DNA of 64,000 nucleotides from Alteromonas sp. C1M14 (lineage in GTDB: Bacteria; Pseudomonadota; Gammaproteobacteria; Enterobacterales; Alteromonadaceae). The stretch covers positions 124,001-188,000 of the forward strand of contig NZ_JAHKQF010000008.1 of the NCBI RefSeq assembly GCF_018860965.1, in the 5' to 3' direction. The translations under genes were made by a program, and so were the position numbers. Every line of letters starts with the position of its first letter. The stretch's first letter is position 1. Shown piece by piece: positions 18,330-26,094 of this stretch. Under the pieces are notes generated by a model that was not told the DNA's origin, ran no database searches, and was given only the letters and a program-made list of their open reading frames with translations.

Positions 18330-18686
18330 ATGCAACAAATCATTTTATCCGGTCTTAAAGTCGATACACTTATTGGGGTTTATGATTGGGAGCGCACGCA
18401 ACAAACCACATTATTGCTTGATGTTACCGTAGACGCAGATCTGTCTGAGGCAATGCAAAGCGATGATGTCACCCAAACCATAGATTATGCTAAGTTGGCC
18501 GATTGTTTAAAGGCTACGGCCTCAGAGCAAACCTTTGAATTACTCGAAGCATTGGGCGCATGCTTGATGCAGGCCGCGTTTGACCGTTTCCCCATACAAC
18601 GGATGCGCCTGGCCATTACCAAGCCGAACATACTGCCCGATGTTGACACTGTAACCGTAGTGTTTACCCGGTCTCGCGACCTATGA
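18330..18686 (+). CDS. folB: Dihydroneopterin aldolase FolB
   Basis: The 118-aa enzyme cleaves 7,8-dihydroneopterin to 6-hydroxymethyl-7,8-dihydropterin and glycolaldehyde in folate synthesis. The start at ATG 18330 (MQQIILSGLKVDTLIGVYDW) gives the standard N-terminus; the frame extends upstream but those residues do not fit the family. YAKLADCLKATAS and LAITKPNILPDVDTVTVVF (catalytic Lys in the last) are the conserved parts. The stop overlaps the folK start as ATGA, so the next enzyme of the pathway is translationally coupled. Confidence 0.96.
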   Translation: MQQIILSGLKVDTLIGVYDWERTQQTTLLLDVTVDADLSEAMQSDDVTQTIDYAKLADCLKATASEQTFELLEALGACLMQAAFDRFPIQRMRLAITKPNILPDVDTVTVVFTRSRDL

Positions 18687-19180
18687 AGCATCGTATTCTT
18701 ATTAGTCTTGGGACTAATATTAACCGCACTTTTTATGCCCGGCGGGGGCTAACGCGCCTTACACAATCCTTTGCTCAGGTAACATGCTCTCGTATGTTTG
18801 AGAGCGAAGCGGTGGGGTTTCCTGGTTCACCTTTTTACAATTGTGTGATTCAAGCTTTTACCCATAAAGATATCGCGGGTGTTGTGCAGGAACTAAAAAC
18901 CATTGAACGCGAAAATGGGCGTACCCACAGCGAAAAAAAGTATTGTTCTCGCACTCTCGATTTGGATCTATTAACCTTTGACGATGCCGTCACTTGCGAC
19001 CCTGTGGTGTTGCCCAGAGAAGAAATATTGTTGAATGCTTTCGTCTTGCAACCGCTAGCTGAACTGGTGCCCAACGATATCCATCCTGTGGTGGATAAAA
19101 GCTACCTACAGTTGTGGCAAAATTATGATAAAACCGCCCAGAAACTCTGGCCCATCGACTTTACATGGAGTGAATTTTAG
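18683..19180 (+). CDS. folK: 2-amino-4-hydroxy-6-hydroxymethyldihydropteridine pyrophosphokinase FolK
   Basis: The 165-aa enzyme transfers pyrophosphate from ATP to hydroxymethyldihydropterin, the step after FolB. It starts MKHRILISLGTNINRTFYARR. The HPPK signature is SRTLDLDLLTFDD (catalytic Asp pair binding Mg), followed by LPREEILLNAFVLQPLAEL; here the usual PHPR is LPRE, a mild deviation. FYNCVIQAFT matches the pterin-contact strand. The folB stop overlaps its start by 4 bp, and uppP follows 2 bp after its stop. Confidence 0.94.
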   Translation: MKHRILISLGTNINRTFYARRGLTRLTQSFAQVTCSRMFESEAVGFPGSPFYNCVIQAFTHKDIAGVVQELKTIERENGRTHSEKKYCSRTLDLDLLTFDDAVTCDPVVLPREEILLNAFVLQPLAELVPNDIHPVVDKSYLQLWQNYDKTAQKLWPIDFTWSEF

Positions 19181-19182
19181 CG

Positions 19183-19983
19183 ATGACACTTTTTGAGATC
19201 ATTATTCTCGCCCTTATTCAGGGAATTACCGAATTTTTACCCATTAGTAGTTCTGGGCACTTACTTCTACCCGCCGAGATTCTAGGATGGGATAGCCAAG
19301 GCCTCGCCTTTGATGTGGCTGTGCATGTGGGCAGTTTATTGGCGGTTATACTTTATTTTAGGCAAGAAATTGCTCAGATGACGGTGGCCTGGTTAACCCG
19401 TGGATTTAGCAAGCAACAAAATACCGACAGTAAACTGGCCTGGTACGTTATCTTAGCCACGATCCCCGCGGTGTTGGTGGGGTTAGCCTTAGATGACTGG
19501 ATTGAAATGAATGCCCGTACTGCTTTGGTGATCGCTGCCACCACCATTATCTTTGGTTTGTTGTTGTGGTATGCCGATGCTAAAGCGACGCATATTCGTA
19601 CTTTGGAAGATATCACGTTAAAACAAGCCATCATTATTGGTGTGGCGCAAGTGATGGCACTGATACCGGGGACGTCTCGCTCGGGCATTACCATGACCGC
19701 AGGGCTTATGCTTGGACTTAACCGGGAAAGTTGTGCCCGTTTTTCGTTTTTGTTGTCCATCCCCGTCATTCTTGGTGCCGGTACGCTAAAAACCTTTGAT
19801 TTGCTTGCCGCGGATAACCCCGTGGATTGGTCCGCGTTACTCTACGGAGCAGCTTTTTCCTTTGTCAGTGCTTACTTGTGCATATTTTTATTTCTTAATT
19901 GGATCTCCCGTATTGGTATGTTGCCGTTTGTCATTTATCGCCTCATACTGGGTGCAGTTTTGCTGTGGTTTGTTTTTGGCTAA
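19183..19983 (+). CDS. uppP: Undecaprenyl-diphosphate phosphatase UppP (BacA)
   Basis: The 266-aa inner-membrane enzyme dephosphorylates undecaprenyl pyrophosphate to recycle the lipid carrier of peptidoglycan and O-antigen synthesis; overexpression gives bacitracin resistance. Both catalytic signatures are present: the E-rich ITEFLPISSSGHLLLPAE near the N-terminus and the second LIPGTSRSGITMTAGLMLG with Ser/Arg in the middle. About eight helices are predicted. It is the last gene of folB-folK-uppP. Confidence 0.97.
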   Translation: MTLFEIIILALIQGITEFLPISSSGHLLLPAEILGWDSQGLAFDVAVHVGSLLAVILYFRQEIAQMTVAWLTRGFSKQQNTDSKLAWYVILATIPAVLVGLALDDWIEMNARTALVIAATTIIFGLLLWYADAKATHIRTLEDITLKQAIIIGVAQVMALIPGTSRSGITMTAGLMLGLNRESCARFSFLLSIPVILGAGTLKTFDLLAADNPVDWSALLYGAAFSFVSAYLCIFLFLNWISRIGMLPFVIYRLILGAVLLWFVFG

Positions 19984-20046
19984 CCGACTCAAAATACGCC
20001 GCAAGGCTGGGTGACTCGATTCATAAATCAGTGAGAAAGGTACATT

Positions 20047-20415
20047 ATGTCTGAAACTATTTTTACAAAAATCATTAGCCGGGAAATTCCCGCCGATATT
20101 ATTTATGAAGACGATATGGCACTGGCATTCAAAGATATCAATCCCCAGGCACCGGTGCATTTTTTAGTGATCCCGAAAAAGCCCATCGCCACTATTAACG
20201 ATATTAGCGAAGACGATCGTTTAGTGGTTGGGCATTTAAGCTTCGTTGCCGCTAAATTGGCAACAGAGATGGGGTTTGCTGAAGAAGGGTATCGTACAGT
20301 GATGAACTGCAATGAATTTGGTGGGCAAACTGTCTATCATATACATCTGCATGTGCTGGCCAAAAAGCTAATGGGTTGGCCGCCTTACACCAATAAAGCA
20401 AAAGCACTGGAATAA
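20047..20415 (+). CDS. hinT: HIT-family nucleotide-binding protein (HinT-like)
   Basis: The 122-aa cytoplasmic protein is a Hint-branch histidine triad hydrolase that cleaves AMP-linked substrates. The triad is YHIHLHVLA with His98, His100 and His102. The N-terminal TIFTKIISREIPADIIYEDD is typical of the branch. The C-terminal tail (KKLMGWPPYTN) is slightly different from the usual GGRxLGWPPG. It stands alone after uppP with a 63-bp gap and is followed by a hairpin. Confidence 0.93.
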   Translation: MSETIFTKIISREIPADIIYEDDMALAFKDINPQAPVHFLVIPKKPIATINDISEDDRLVVGHLSFVAAKLATEMGFAEEGYRTVMNCNEFGGQTVYHIHLHVLAKKLMGWPPYTNKAKALE

Positions 20416-20423
20416 ATACTTTA

Positions 20424-20458
20424 TACCGGTGACTGGCGAGGAAGCTGGGTCACCGGTA
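20424..20458 (+). terminator. Terminator-like hairpin after hinT
   Basis: TACCGGTGAC and its exact reverse complement flank a 15-nt loop, 9 bases after the stop. The following GCGCCTTTATTTTCCTTT is T-rich but not a clean run. Confidence 0.45.
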
Positions 20459-20741
20459 GCGCCTTTATTTTCCTTTAAACGCCCATTCTAGCGGCGTTTT
20501 AACACTTCATAGCCTGTCATGTCGTCAAGACAAAATCCCATCAATAGTTCCTATCTCTATTCTTAATGTAGAAAAAGTTCATATGCAGGATGCAGTTTTT
20601 GCATTCTACTGATATATTTTTATTTCAGACAAAGAAACTAAAACCTTTTCGTTCACGCGTAACGGATTACAATTTTTACATACCTATTCACCGCTTACCC
20701 TTGGGTGGCGGCTTTGATGAAATTTATAAAAAGGTGGGTAC
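20459..20741. other. Non-coding stretch upstream of the HDOD gene
   Basis: I see no gene here. A small hairpin with an 8-bp stem (one G-U pair, GTTTT loop) lies at 20587-20607. The ribosome-binding site of the HDOD gene (AGGTGGGT) lies at the end. No convincing promoter boxes are visible. Confidence 0.4.
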
Positions 20742-21578
20742 ATGTCTACACAAAATGCGCTTCTCTCTATTCTGGTTGATAAAATCAATAATGACACATT
20801 GGTTTTACCCACCCTGCCGGCCATAGCATTAAAGGTACGAAAGACGGCAGATGATCCAAACGTTAACCTCAATGCCATGGGCGATGTGGTGGGGAAAGAT
20901 CCATCATTGAGTATGCGTATGATTAAAATCGCTAACAGCGCCTATCTTGGCAGGACGGTTAAGGTCACTTCTATCGGTCAGGCGGTTACTCGTATCGGTT
21001 TGCGCCAAATAAAGAATATTTCTACCGCATTGGCCATGGAACAATTGTTTGTGTCTAAAAACGGTGTGGTGGGTAACTACATGAAGCGAGAGTGGGAAAA
21101 TACCGTGAATGTGGTTGCCTATTCCATGGCGGCGTTGCAGCTTTACAATAATCGAACTAAAAAGCGAGAACTAAACCTCGATACCATGACATTAGCCGCT
21201 TTAGTTTATCATATTGGCGTGCTTCCCATTCTGACCGAAGCCGAACGTCACGAGGAGATCTTTGCCAACCCCACGTTTCTTGAGGTTGCTATTGATAAAC
21301 TCGCGGGCCGTATTGGCGGAAGCATTATGCGGGCTTGGGGTTTTGATAAAGACTTCACGATGGTGGCAGAAAGCTGGAATGATTTAGCCGTTATGCCAAA
21401 TACACTTTCTTATATCGACTTTGTTCGCATTGGCGCAGCCTTAGCAGGCAAAGTTGATTCGCAAAAAGATGCCATACTGAATTTGGCGATCCAGCGCGGT
21501 GCATTGGAAGACATTAATGAACTCACTACCGATGAGTTTAAGGAAATGTGCGCCAGCGCTAAACAGGTATTTGCCTGA
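20742..21578 (+). CDS. HDOD domain protein
   Basis: The 278-aa cytoplasmic protein consists of one HDOD domain (about residues 20-215), a catalytically degenerate relative of HD phosphohydrolases found in signalling proteins. LPTLPAIALKVRKTADDPN and VVGKDPSLSMRMIKIANSAYLG are the N-terminal helices; VTRIGLRQIKNISTALAMEQ follows. The expected HD dyad is replaced by VYHIGVLP, as usual for HDOD. Stand-alone members act in motility, biofilm or stress signalling in some bacteria, but no partner is nearby. AGGTGGGT precedes the start. It ends before a bidirectional terminator. Confidence 0.9.
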   Translation: MSTQNALLSILVDKINNDTLVLPTLPAIALKVRKTADDPNVNLNAMGDVVGKDPSLSMRMIKIANSAYLGRTVKVTSIGQAVTRIGLRQIKNISTALAMEQLFVSKNGVVGNYMKREWENTVNVVAYSMAALQLYNNRTKKRELNLDTMTLAALVYHIGVLPILTEAERHEEIFANPTFLEVAIDKLAGRIGGSIMRAWGFDKDFTMVAESWNDLAVMPNTLSYIDFVRIGAALAGKVDSQKDAILNLAIQRGALEDINELTTDEFKEMCASAKQVFA

Positions 21579-21588
21579 TAAATACCGC

Positions 21589-21617
21589 AAAAAAAAAGGG
21601 CGTTAAGCCCTTTTTTT
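21589..21617. terminator. Bidirectional terminator between the HDOD gene and benE
   Basis: A7GGGC and GCCCT7 pair around a 5-nt loop that contains the benE stop codon. T runs are present in both directions, so both converging genes can end here. Confidence 0.9.
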
Positions 21618-22793
21618 GTACCGTAAAAACAGTGTGTTTCGCTGGTCTAGCAGAATCACTGATAAGCCCAATAGAAGGCCCCATACGGGAGCCCCAAGTT
21701 GCATAATGGAAATGCCAGAGGCTGAACAAAGTAAGGTGATGGTGGCGGCTTTTCTGTGTGCTGGATTAGCGAAACTCCGTTGCACGGATGCTGTAAAGGT
21801 TGCGAATAACGCAAGGCCAGCGACCACATGGACGAGTGTTTGATTCATGTGGCTGAACAATATCACCACTACGGTGGCAGACAAGCCAAATATAAGATAA
21901 AAGCCACCGGCAACAATGGCAGCCCAAAACCGATGTGATCTATCGTCACCGGCGTCTTCGCCCATACAAATTGCGGCTGTGATGGCAGCTAAGTTAAAGG
22001 CAAAGCCACCAAAAGGAGCGGTAACTAAATTAATAATACTCACCCCAGTAAGCACCTGAGATACGTTCGGTTGGTAGTCATAACTTTTTAAAATAGCGAT
22101 CCCCGGTAAATTTTGCGTTAGCAGGGTAATCAAAAACAAGGGGAAGGCCAAACTGATGGTGGCAGACAGCGAAAAGGTGGGTGTTACCCATATTAATGCT
22201 GGCCACGTGACAGGGATTTCAGACCCTTGTCCGCTGTTTAGTTGTAAGCTTACTAGGACAGCAACGGCTAGCATCATCAACATGAGATAACGGGGAAATA
22301 GGGCACTGCCTACTACATACAGGGCGACAAACCCTGCCACTAACAAGGGGGCCGTAGTTCCTTCGGTAAAGACTTGCAAGCAAATGGGTAGCAGTATTCC
22401 CGCCAGCATGGCAGAGGAGATAGACGAAGGGATGCGAGTGATTTGACGAGTAATAAAGCGACTTCTTGCCGTTAACAAGGCTAATAACGATGAAATAATA
22501 AATGCGCCTATTACCTCTGGTAGCGAAAAGTCCCCTGCCGTGCCGATTAAAAACGCGGCGCCGGGTGTGGACCAAGCCGTCACCACGGGCACCTTATAGT
22601 GCCAAGAGTAACCGATACAGGAAATGCCCATGCCTATTCCTAATACCAGTAGCCAACTGCTGACCATGTCGGGGGTGGCACCTGCCGCTTTAGCCGCTTC
22701 AATGACAAGAATGACCGCACTGCTATACCCCACCAGCACCGCTGTAAAGCCGGCGGAAATATGGCTGATACTCAAATTTCGTTTTTTTGTCAT
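21603..22793 (-). CDS. benE: BenE-family benzoate/H+ symporter-like permease
   Basis: The 396-aa inner-membrane protein has about 12 helices and belongs to the BenE/YdcO family, related to nucleobase-type (UraA) folds. The family motifs WSTPGAAFLIGTAG and GGFAFNLAAITAAICMGEDA are present. E. coli has the same pair: ydcO next to the XRE-cupin regulator ydcN, divergently. Here a divergent XRE-cupin gene shares a 113-bp gap with a perfect 30-bp palindrome. Benzoate itself is not certain as substrate; no benzoate catabolic genes are in the window. GAGGTG precedes the start. Confidence 0.9.
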   Translation of the reverse strand: MTKKRNLSISHISAGFTAVLVGYSSAVILVIEAAKAAGATPDMVSSWLLVLGIGMGISCIGYSWHYKVPVVTAWSTPGAAFLIGTAGDFSLPEVIGAFIISSLLALLTARSRFITRQITRIPSSISSAMLAGILLPICLQVFTEGTTAPLLVAGFVALYVVGSALFPRYLMLMMLAVAVLVSLQLNSGQGSEIPVTWPALIWVTPTFSLSATISLAFPLFLITLLTQNLPGIAILKSYDYQPNVSQVLTGVSIINLVTAPFGGFAFNLAAITAAICMGEDAGDDRSHRFWAAIVAGGFYLIFGLSATVVVILFSHMNQTLVHVVAGLALFATFTASVQRSFANPAHRKAATITLLCSASGISIMQLGAPVWGLLLGLSVILLDQRNTLFLRYKKRA

Positions 22794-22811
22794 CTGACAC
22801 CTCGTTATATT

Positions 22812-22870
22812 TGTGCGTTATAGCGCACGAGTGTTAAGCCTATCATTGTGCGTTATAACGCACAATGATA
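22812..22870. promoter_or_regulatory. Operator of the benE / XRE-cupin divergent promoter
   Basis: A perfect 30-bp palindrome (half-site TATCATTGTGCGTTA, 22841-22870) and a degenerate 18-bp copy of its core (TGTGCGTTA/TAGCGCACG, 22812-22829) lie 35 bp apart, centre to centre. The core is TGTGCGTTATAACGCACA. It sits in the gap of a divergent regulator/transporter pair, so it is very likely the binding site of the XRE regulator. Confidence 0.8.
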
Positions 22871-22906
22871 GAGTGCCGAGGTTAGCAAGACCGTGAAGGG
22901 CGTCAG

Positions 22907-23464
22907 ATGAATAAACAAGATAGGGTAGGCCAACAGATTGCCGCAGTGTTAAAACGTGAGCGTCAGGCAAAAGGATGGTCGCTAGATAAAACAGCAAAAC
23001 AAACCGGGGTATCTAAGGCCATGCTAGGACAGATTGAACGCCTTGAATCAAGCCCCACCATTGCGACCTTATGGAAGATCGCCACCGGGTTACAATGTTC
23101 TTTTTCTTCTTTTATTAGCCAAGATGAAGCAACAGATGTCGCCCTTCAGGACGATCCCCGTGTTCAAGGTTTTACCGAAGATCCGAATATGACGGTAACG
23201 ACCTTATTTTGTTATTCACCGAAGACAAAGTTTGAAACCTTTGAAATTACCTTATCCAACTATCATGAACAGCGCTCGTCACCTCATCATTGTGGAGTGC
23301 TAGAGCATATACACGTGTTAGAGGGTCGCTTACGTATTTTTGAAGGGGCTCAAGAGCGCGTGCTCACGGCTAACGAACAGTGTGTGTTACACGGTGATGT
23401 GCCTCATGGATACCGTGACGAAGCGGGAAAAAGCCGTTTTATCGATATTATCTTTTACCCCTGA
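22907..23464 (+). CDS. XRE-family regulator with C-terminal cupin domain
   Basis: The 185-aa protein combines an HTH_XRE domain (about residues 10-65; DKTAKQTGVSKAMLGQIERL) with a cupin_2 domain (about 105-180; HHCGVLEHIHVLEGRLRIFE), a common architecture for small-molecule-responsive repressors. It is the counterpart of E. coli YdcN, which lies beside the BenE-type gene ydcO. It is transcribed away from benE, and the shared gap holds a strong palindromic site. I infer that it controls benE and itself. The ligand is unknown. Confidence 0.9.
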   Translation: MNKQDRVGQQIAAVLKRERQAKGWSLDKTAKQTGVSKAMLGQIERLESSPTIATLWKIATGLQCSFSSFISQDEATDVALQDDPRVQGFTEDPNMTVTTLFCYSPKTKFETFEITLSNYHEQRSSPHHCGVLEHIHVLEGRLRIFEGAQERVLTANEQCVLHGDVPHGYRDEAGKSRFIDIIFYP

Positions 23465-23483
23465 ACTTCCCGCCGAGAGCTTG

Positions 23484-23527
23484 ATTGCGGGCGGCACAAT
23501 CAGAGCACCGTCCGCAATGGTTTTTTT
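23484..23527 (+). terminator. Rho-independent terminator of the XRE-cupin gene
   Basis: ATTGCGGGCGG pairs with CCGTCCGCAAT (one G-U pair), followed by GG and a seven-T run, 20 bases after the stop. Confidence 0.88.
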
Positions 23528-23536
23528 ATCACGCTT

Positions 23537-24538
23537 TTATTGAGGGTTGATGGCCACGATGACCCGACCAGACACCTTGCCCGCTAGAATTTTATCTAGG
23601 TAGGGATCAAGTTGGGACAGTTCAATTTCTTCGGTTAACGCATCAAGGCAATCAAGTTGCCATTCGGTGGCTAGTTTTTTCCACAATGCCAATCGAGGAG
23701 GCATGGGGCATTGAACTGAATCGATGCCTAATAGGGAAACACCGCGTAATATAAAAGGGAAAACATTAATGGGGAGTTCTGGCGACGCCGTTAAACCACA
23801 ACAGGTTACCGCACCACCGTAGCGGGTAGATTTTATCGCCGCAGCAAGATAATCACCGCCAACGCAATCCACGGCTCCCGCCCAGCGTTCTTTTAACATG
23901 GGGCGTTCTTTATTTTCTAGCAGGGTTTCTCGGCCAATGATCTCACTGGCCCCTAAGGATTGTAAGAACGCATGTTTGTCCGCTTTGCCTGTAAGGGCTA
24001 CCACCCGATAACCGGCTTTGCTTAGTAGGGCTACCGCAACGGAACCTACGCCGCCGGTGGCGCCGGTGACCAATATGTCACCATCTTCTTTTTTCACTCC
24101 CCCATCAATTAAAGCTTGTACTGATAGCGCGGCGGTAAAGCCGGCGGTGCCAATAACCATGGCATCACGGGTGGATAAACCTTGGGGTAAAGGCACCACC
24201 CAGTCGGCGGGAACCCGAATTTTTTCACCAAAGCCACCTGGGGTATTCATGCCTAAATCGAATCCGGTCACCAATACTTTGTCACCGACGGCAAAGTCAC
24301 CTGAATCACAAGACAGTACCGTACCCGCGGCATCAATTCCCGGTGTATGGGGAAAGTTTCGAGATACGCCTGGGTTGCCGGTGGCAGAAAGCCCATCTTT
24401 GTAATTGAGCGACGAGTACTCGACGTTAATGACAACATCGCCAGCGGGCAAATCAGTCAAGTTTCGGGTAGTAAGTTTACGGGTAAAGGTTTTTTTATCC
24501 ACCTGCTCAACAAGCAATGCGTTGAAAGTATCTGTCAT
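23537..24538 (-). CDS. acuI: YhdH/AcuI-type MDR oxidoreductase (acrylyl-CoA reductase-like)
   Basis: The 333-aa protein is a zinc-independent medium-chain dehydrogenase of the YhdH/YhfP family. The N-terminal GroES-like domain contains SSLNYKDGLSATGNPGVSR and FPHTPGIDAAGTV; the NADPH-binding Rossmann motif is VTGATGGVGSVAVALLSKAGY around residues 155-175. AcuI proteins reduce acrylyl-CoA to propionyl-CoA, which protects against acrylate formed from DMSP and is common in marine bacteria. Substrate specificity is inferred from family only. GGAG precedes the start. It diverges from an HxlR regulator gene, which may control it. Confidence 0.85.
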   Translation of the reverse strand: MTDTFNALLVEQVDKKTFTRKLTTRNLTDLPAGDVVINVEYSSLNYKDGLSATGNPGVSRNFPHTPGIDAAGTVLSCDSGDFAVGDKVLVTGFDLGMNTPGGFGEKIRVPADWVVPLPQGLSTRDAMVIGTAGFTAALSVQALIDGGVKKEDGDILVTGATGGVGSVAVALLSKAGYRVVALTGKADKHAFLQSLGASEIIGRETLLENKERPMLKERWAGAVDCVGGDYLAAAIKSTRYGGAVTCCGLTASPELPINVFPFILRGVSLLGIDSVQCPMPPRLALWKKLATEWQLDCLDALTEEIELSQLDPYLDKILAGKVSGRVIVAINPQ

Positions 24539-24628
24539 ATGTACTCCGTATCAATGTGAAGTTATGCGAAAGGCAACTTTTCAATGGTGCCAGGCTAAGC
24601 TATTATCCACTTAACGAACTAAAAGGCT

Positions 24629-24668
24629 AGTATGCACCTTTTGGTATGGTACTTACCAAAAAGATACT
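24629..24668. promoter_or_regulatory. Candidate HxlR operator in the acuI / hxlR gap
   Basis: TTTTGGTA (24639-24646) and its exact reverse complement TACCAAAA (24654-24661) flank 7 bp, with AGTAT (24629) and ATACT (24664) further out. The composite GTACTTACC-AAAA pattern resembles sites upstream of other HxlR genes. It ends 12 bases before the HxlR start, so it is placed for autorepression. Confidence 0.6.
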
Positions 24669-24680
24669 ATTGAGGCAGTA

Positions 24681-25061
24681 ATGACAACACCAAAAGAAAA
24701 ACCCACCCCATCGAATGAAGGCCATTACCTGTGTGGGGTAGCGGTAGCATTAAGCTTAATTGGCGGTAAGTGGAAAGGGGTTATTTTGTGGCACCTTACC
24801 TTTAAAACTTTGCGCTTTAGTCAGTTGCGAAGACGTTTACAGGGCGTAACTCAAAAGATGCTTACCCAGCAGCTCCGGGAATTAGAAAAAGACGGGTTAA
24901 TCCATCGGCAAGTGTATGCAGAAGTGCCGCCACGGGTAGAGTATTCTCTTACCGAGCGGGGGGCGAGTTTGCAACCGATGTTACAACAAATGTGTGATTG
25001 GGGCCGCGCCTATCATGAGGATCATGGAGGGCAAAATGAAGATGAAAACGTGGCGGGTTGA
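24681..25061 (+). CDS. HxlR-family winged-helix transcriptional regulator
   Basis: The 126-aa protein is a single HxlR domain. ALSLIGGKWKGVILWHL is the family N-terminal motif (GGKW), RFSQLRRRLQGVTQKMLTQQLRELEKDGLI is split across the recognition helix, and VEYSLTERG is the wing. The cysteine in HYLCGVAVALS is at the position used by redox-sensing HxlR proteins, so a thiol or quinone signal is possible but unproven. It diverges from acuI with a 142-bp gap that holds a strong dyad near its start. Confidence 0.92.
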   Translation: MTTPKEKPTPSNEGHYLCGVAVALSLIGGKWKGVILWHLTFKTLRFSQLRRRLQGVTQKMLTQQLRELEKDGLIHRQVYAEVPPRVEYSLTERGASLQPMLQQMCDWGRAYHEDHGGQNEDENVAG

Positions 25062-25064
25062 AAG

Positions 25065-25095
25065 GCTGCCCCCAGTTGAGAGCAGCACTTTTTTA
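25065..25095 (+). terminator. Weak terminator-like hairpin after the HxlR gene
   Basis: GCTGC pairs with GCAGC around an 11-12-nt loop, followed by ACTTTTTTAGC. The stem is short. It lies in the 36-bp gap between the converging HxlR and rdgC genes. Confidence 0.35.
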
Positions 25096-25097
25096 GC

Positions 25098-26006
25098 TTA
25101 ATCGTTTTCTGTTAAATTAAGGGTGGTGCGCATAAAATCTAAGAAGGCACAGAGTTCTGCAGACATAAGCGCAAATTCCGCATCCATACGGGCGCTGGCC
25201 TGATCTTTCGGTATATCGTCTGTTTCTTCTTTGAGTCTGTCGGTGAATTTTACCCGCTTAAAAGAGCCATCTTCGGCAATGGTGGCTGTTAGCACGTCTT
25301 CGTAGGCAAAGCCTACTTTTTGTACCAGTTTGCCATTATCCAAATGCATGGTAATTTCATCGCTATCTAAAGGCTGGTTTTTACAGCGAATAACGCTTTC
25401 TAGATCGTCGGTGGATTTTAGTTCTGCTTCTTCTAGCAGTGTGATCCCTTCAGGTGCACCTTCGGTTAGCCAGTGTGTTAATTCACTTTGCAAGCTTCTA
25501 CGCGCTAAGGGCACCACGGGCAATGACGTAATGGCCTTTCGCACAAGAGCAAGCCAGGCTTCAGCTTTACCGTCCGCGGAAGCATCCACCACTACCAGTT
25601 TTTCCGGAATAGAGATAAAGCCGTGAGTAAAGGTATTGCGCACAAAGGCTTGCGGTAACAAGCGAAACATAATTTCTTGTTTAAGATCTTGTTGTTGCTT
25701 TTTTCCTACCGGCGAGCCAGTTTCGGCTTCAATGGCAGCTACTTTTTCTGCCAGTTCTGCATTCACCACTGTGGAAGGCAGAATTTTTTCCTGTTTTTTA
25801 ACCGTGAGCCAATATCGCTCTTGTACTTTATGAAACATGACCCCTTCGTTGCCTACTTGGGCAAATGGCGAGGCAAACCCCATGGTGGCGGTATCTTGTT
25901 TGCCGCAGGGGCGAAAAGCGTTATCCATTAATGCGCTATTTAAATCATCATCGTCAAGCGAGAGTGTTTGCGTGAGTTGATAAGCCTTAAGGTTTTTAAA
26001 CCACAT
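25098..26006 (-). CDS. rdgC: Recombination-associated protein RdgC
   Basis: The 302-aa nucleoid-associated protein forms a ring-shaped dimer around DNA and restrains RecA. I start at ATG 26006 (MWFKNLKAYQLTQ), the conserved N-terminus; the frame extends 22 codons upstream with no family match. Signatures are FRPCGKQDTATMGFASPF, VRNTFTHGFISIPEKLVVVD-like residues in the middle, and the C-terminal helical SARMDAEFALMSAELCAFL. Length matches E. coli RdgC (303 aa). It is single, downstream of the histidine kinase on the same strand. Confidence 0.96.
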   Translation of the reverse strand: MWFKNLKAYQLTQTLSLDDDDLNSALMDNAFRPCGKQDTATMGFASPFAQVGNEGVMFHKVQERYWLTVKKQEKILPSTVVNAELAEKVAAIEAETGSPVGKKQQQDLKQEIMFRLLPQAFVRNTFTHGFISIPEKLVVVDASADGKAEAWLALVRKAITSLPVVPLARRSLQSELTHWLTEGAPEGITLLEEAELKSTDDLESVIRCKNQPLDSDEITMHLDNGKLVQKVGFAYEDVLTATIAEDGSFKRVKFTDRLKEETDDIPKDQASARMDAEFALMSAELCAFLDFMRTTLNLTEND

Positions 26007-26094
26007 AAGAATGTAATCCTGATTTGCTCGATGAAAATTTTCGGGCGGCAAGCGTACCAATGGCAGGGCCATGCTGCAACGATGTATTTAACCG

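Noticed and set aside
20590..20826. 78-aa frame upstream of and overlapping the HDOD gene
   Set aside because: It overlaps the real gene in another frame; composition is not protein-like and the ribosome-binding site belongs to the HDOD gene.
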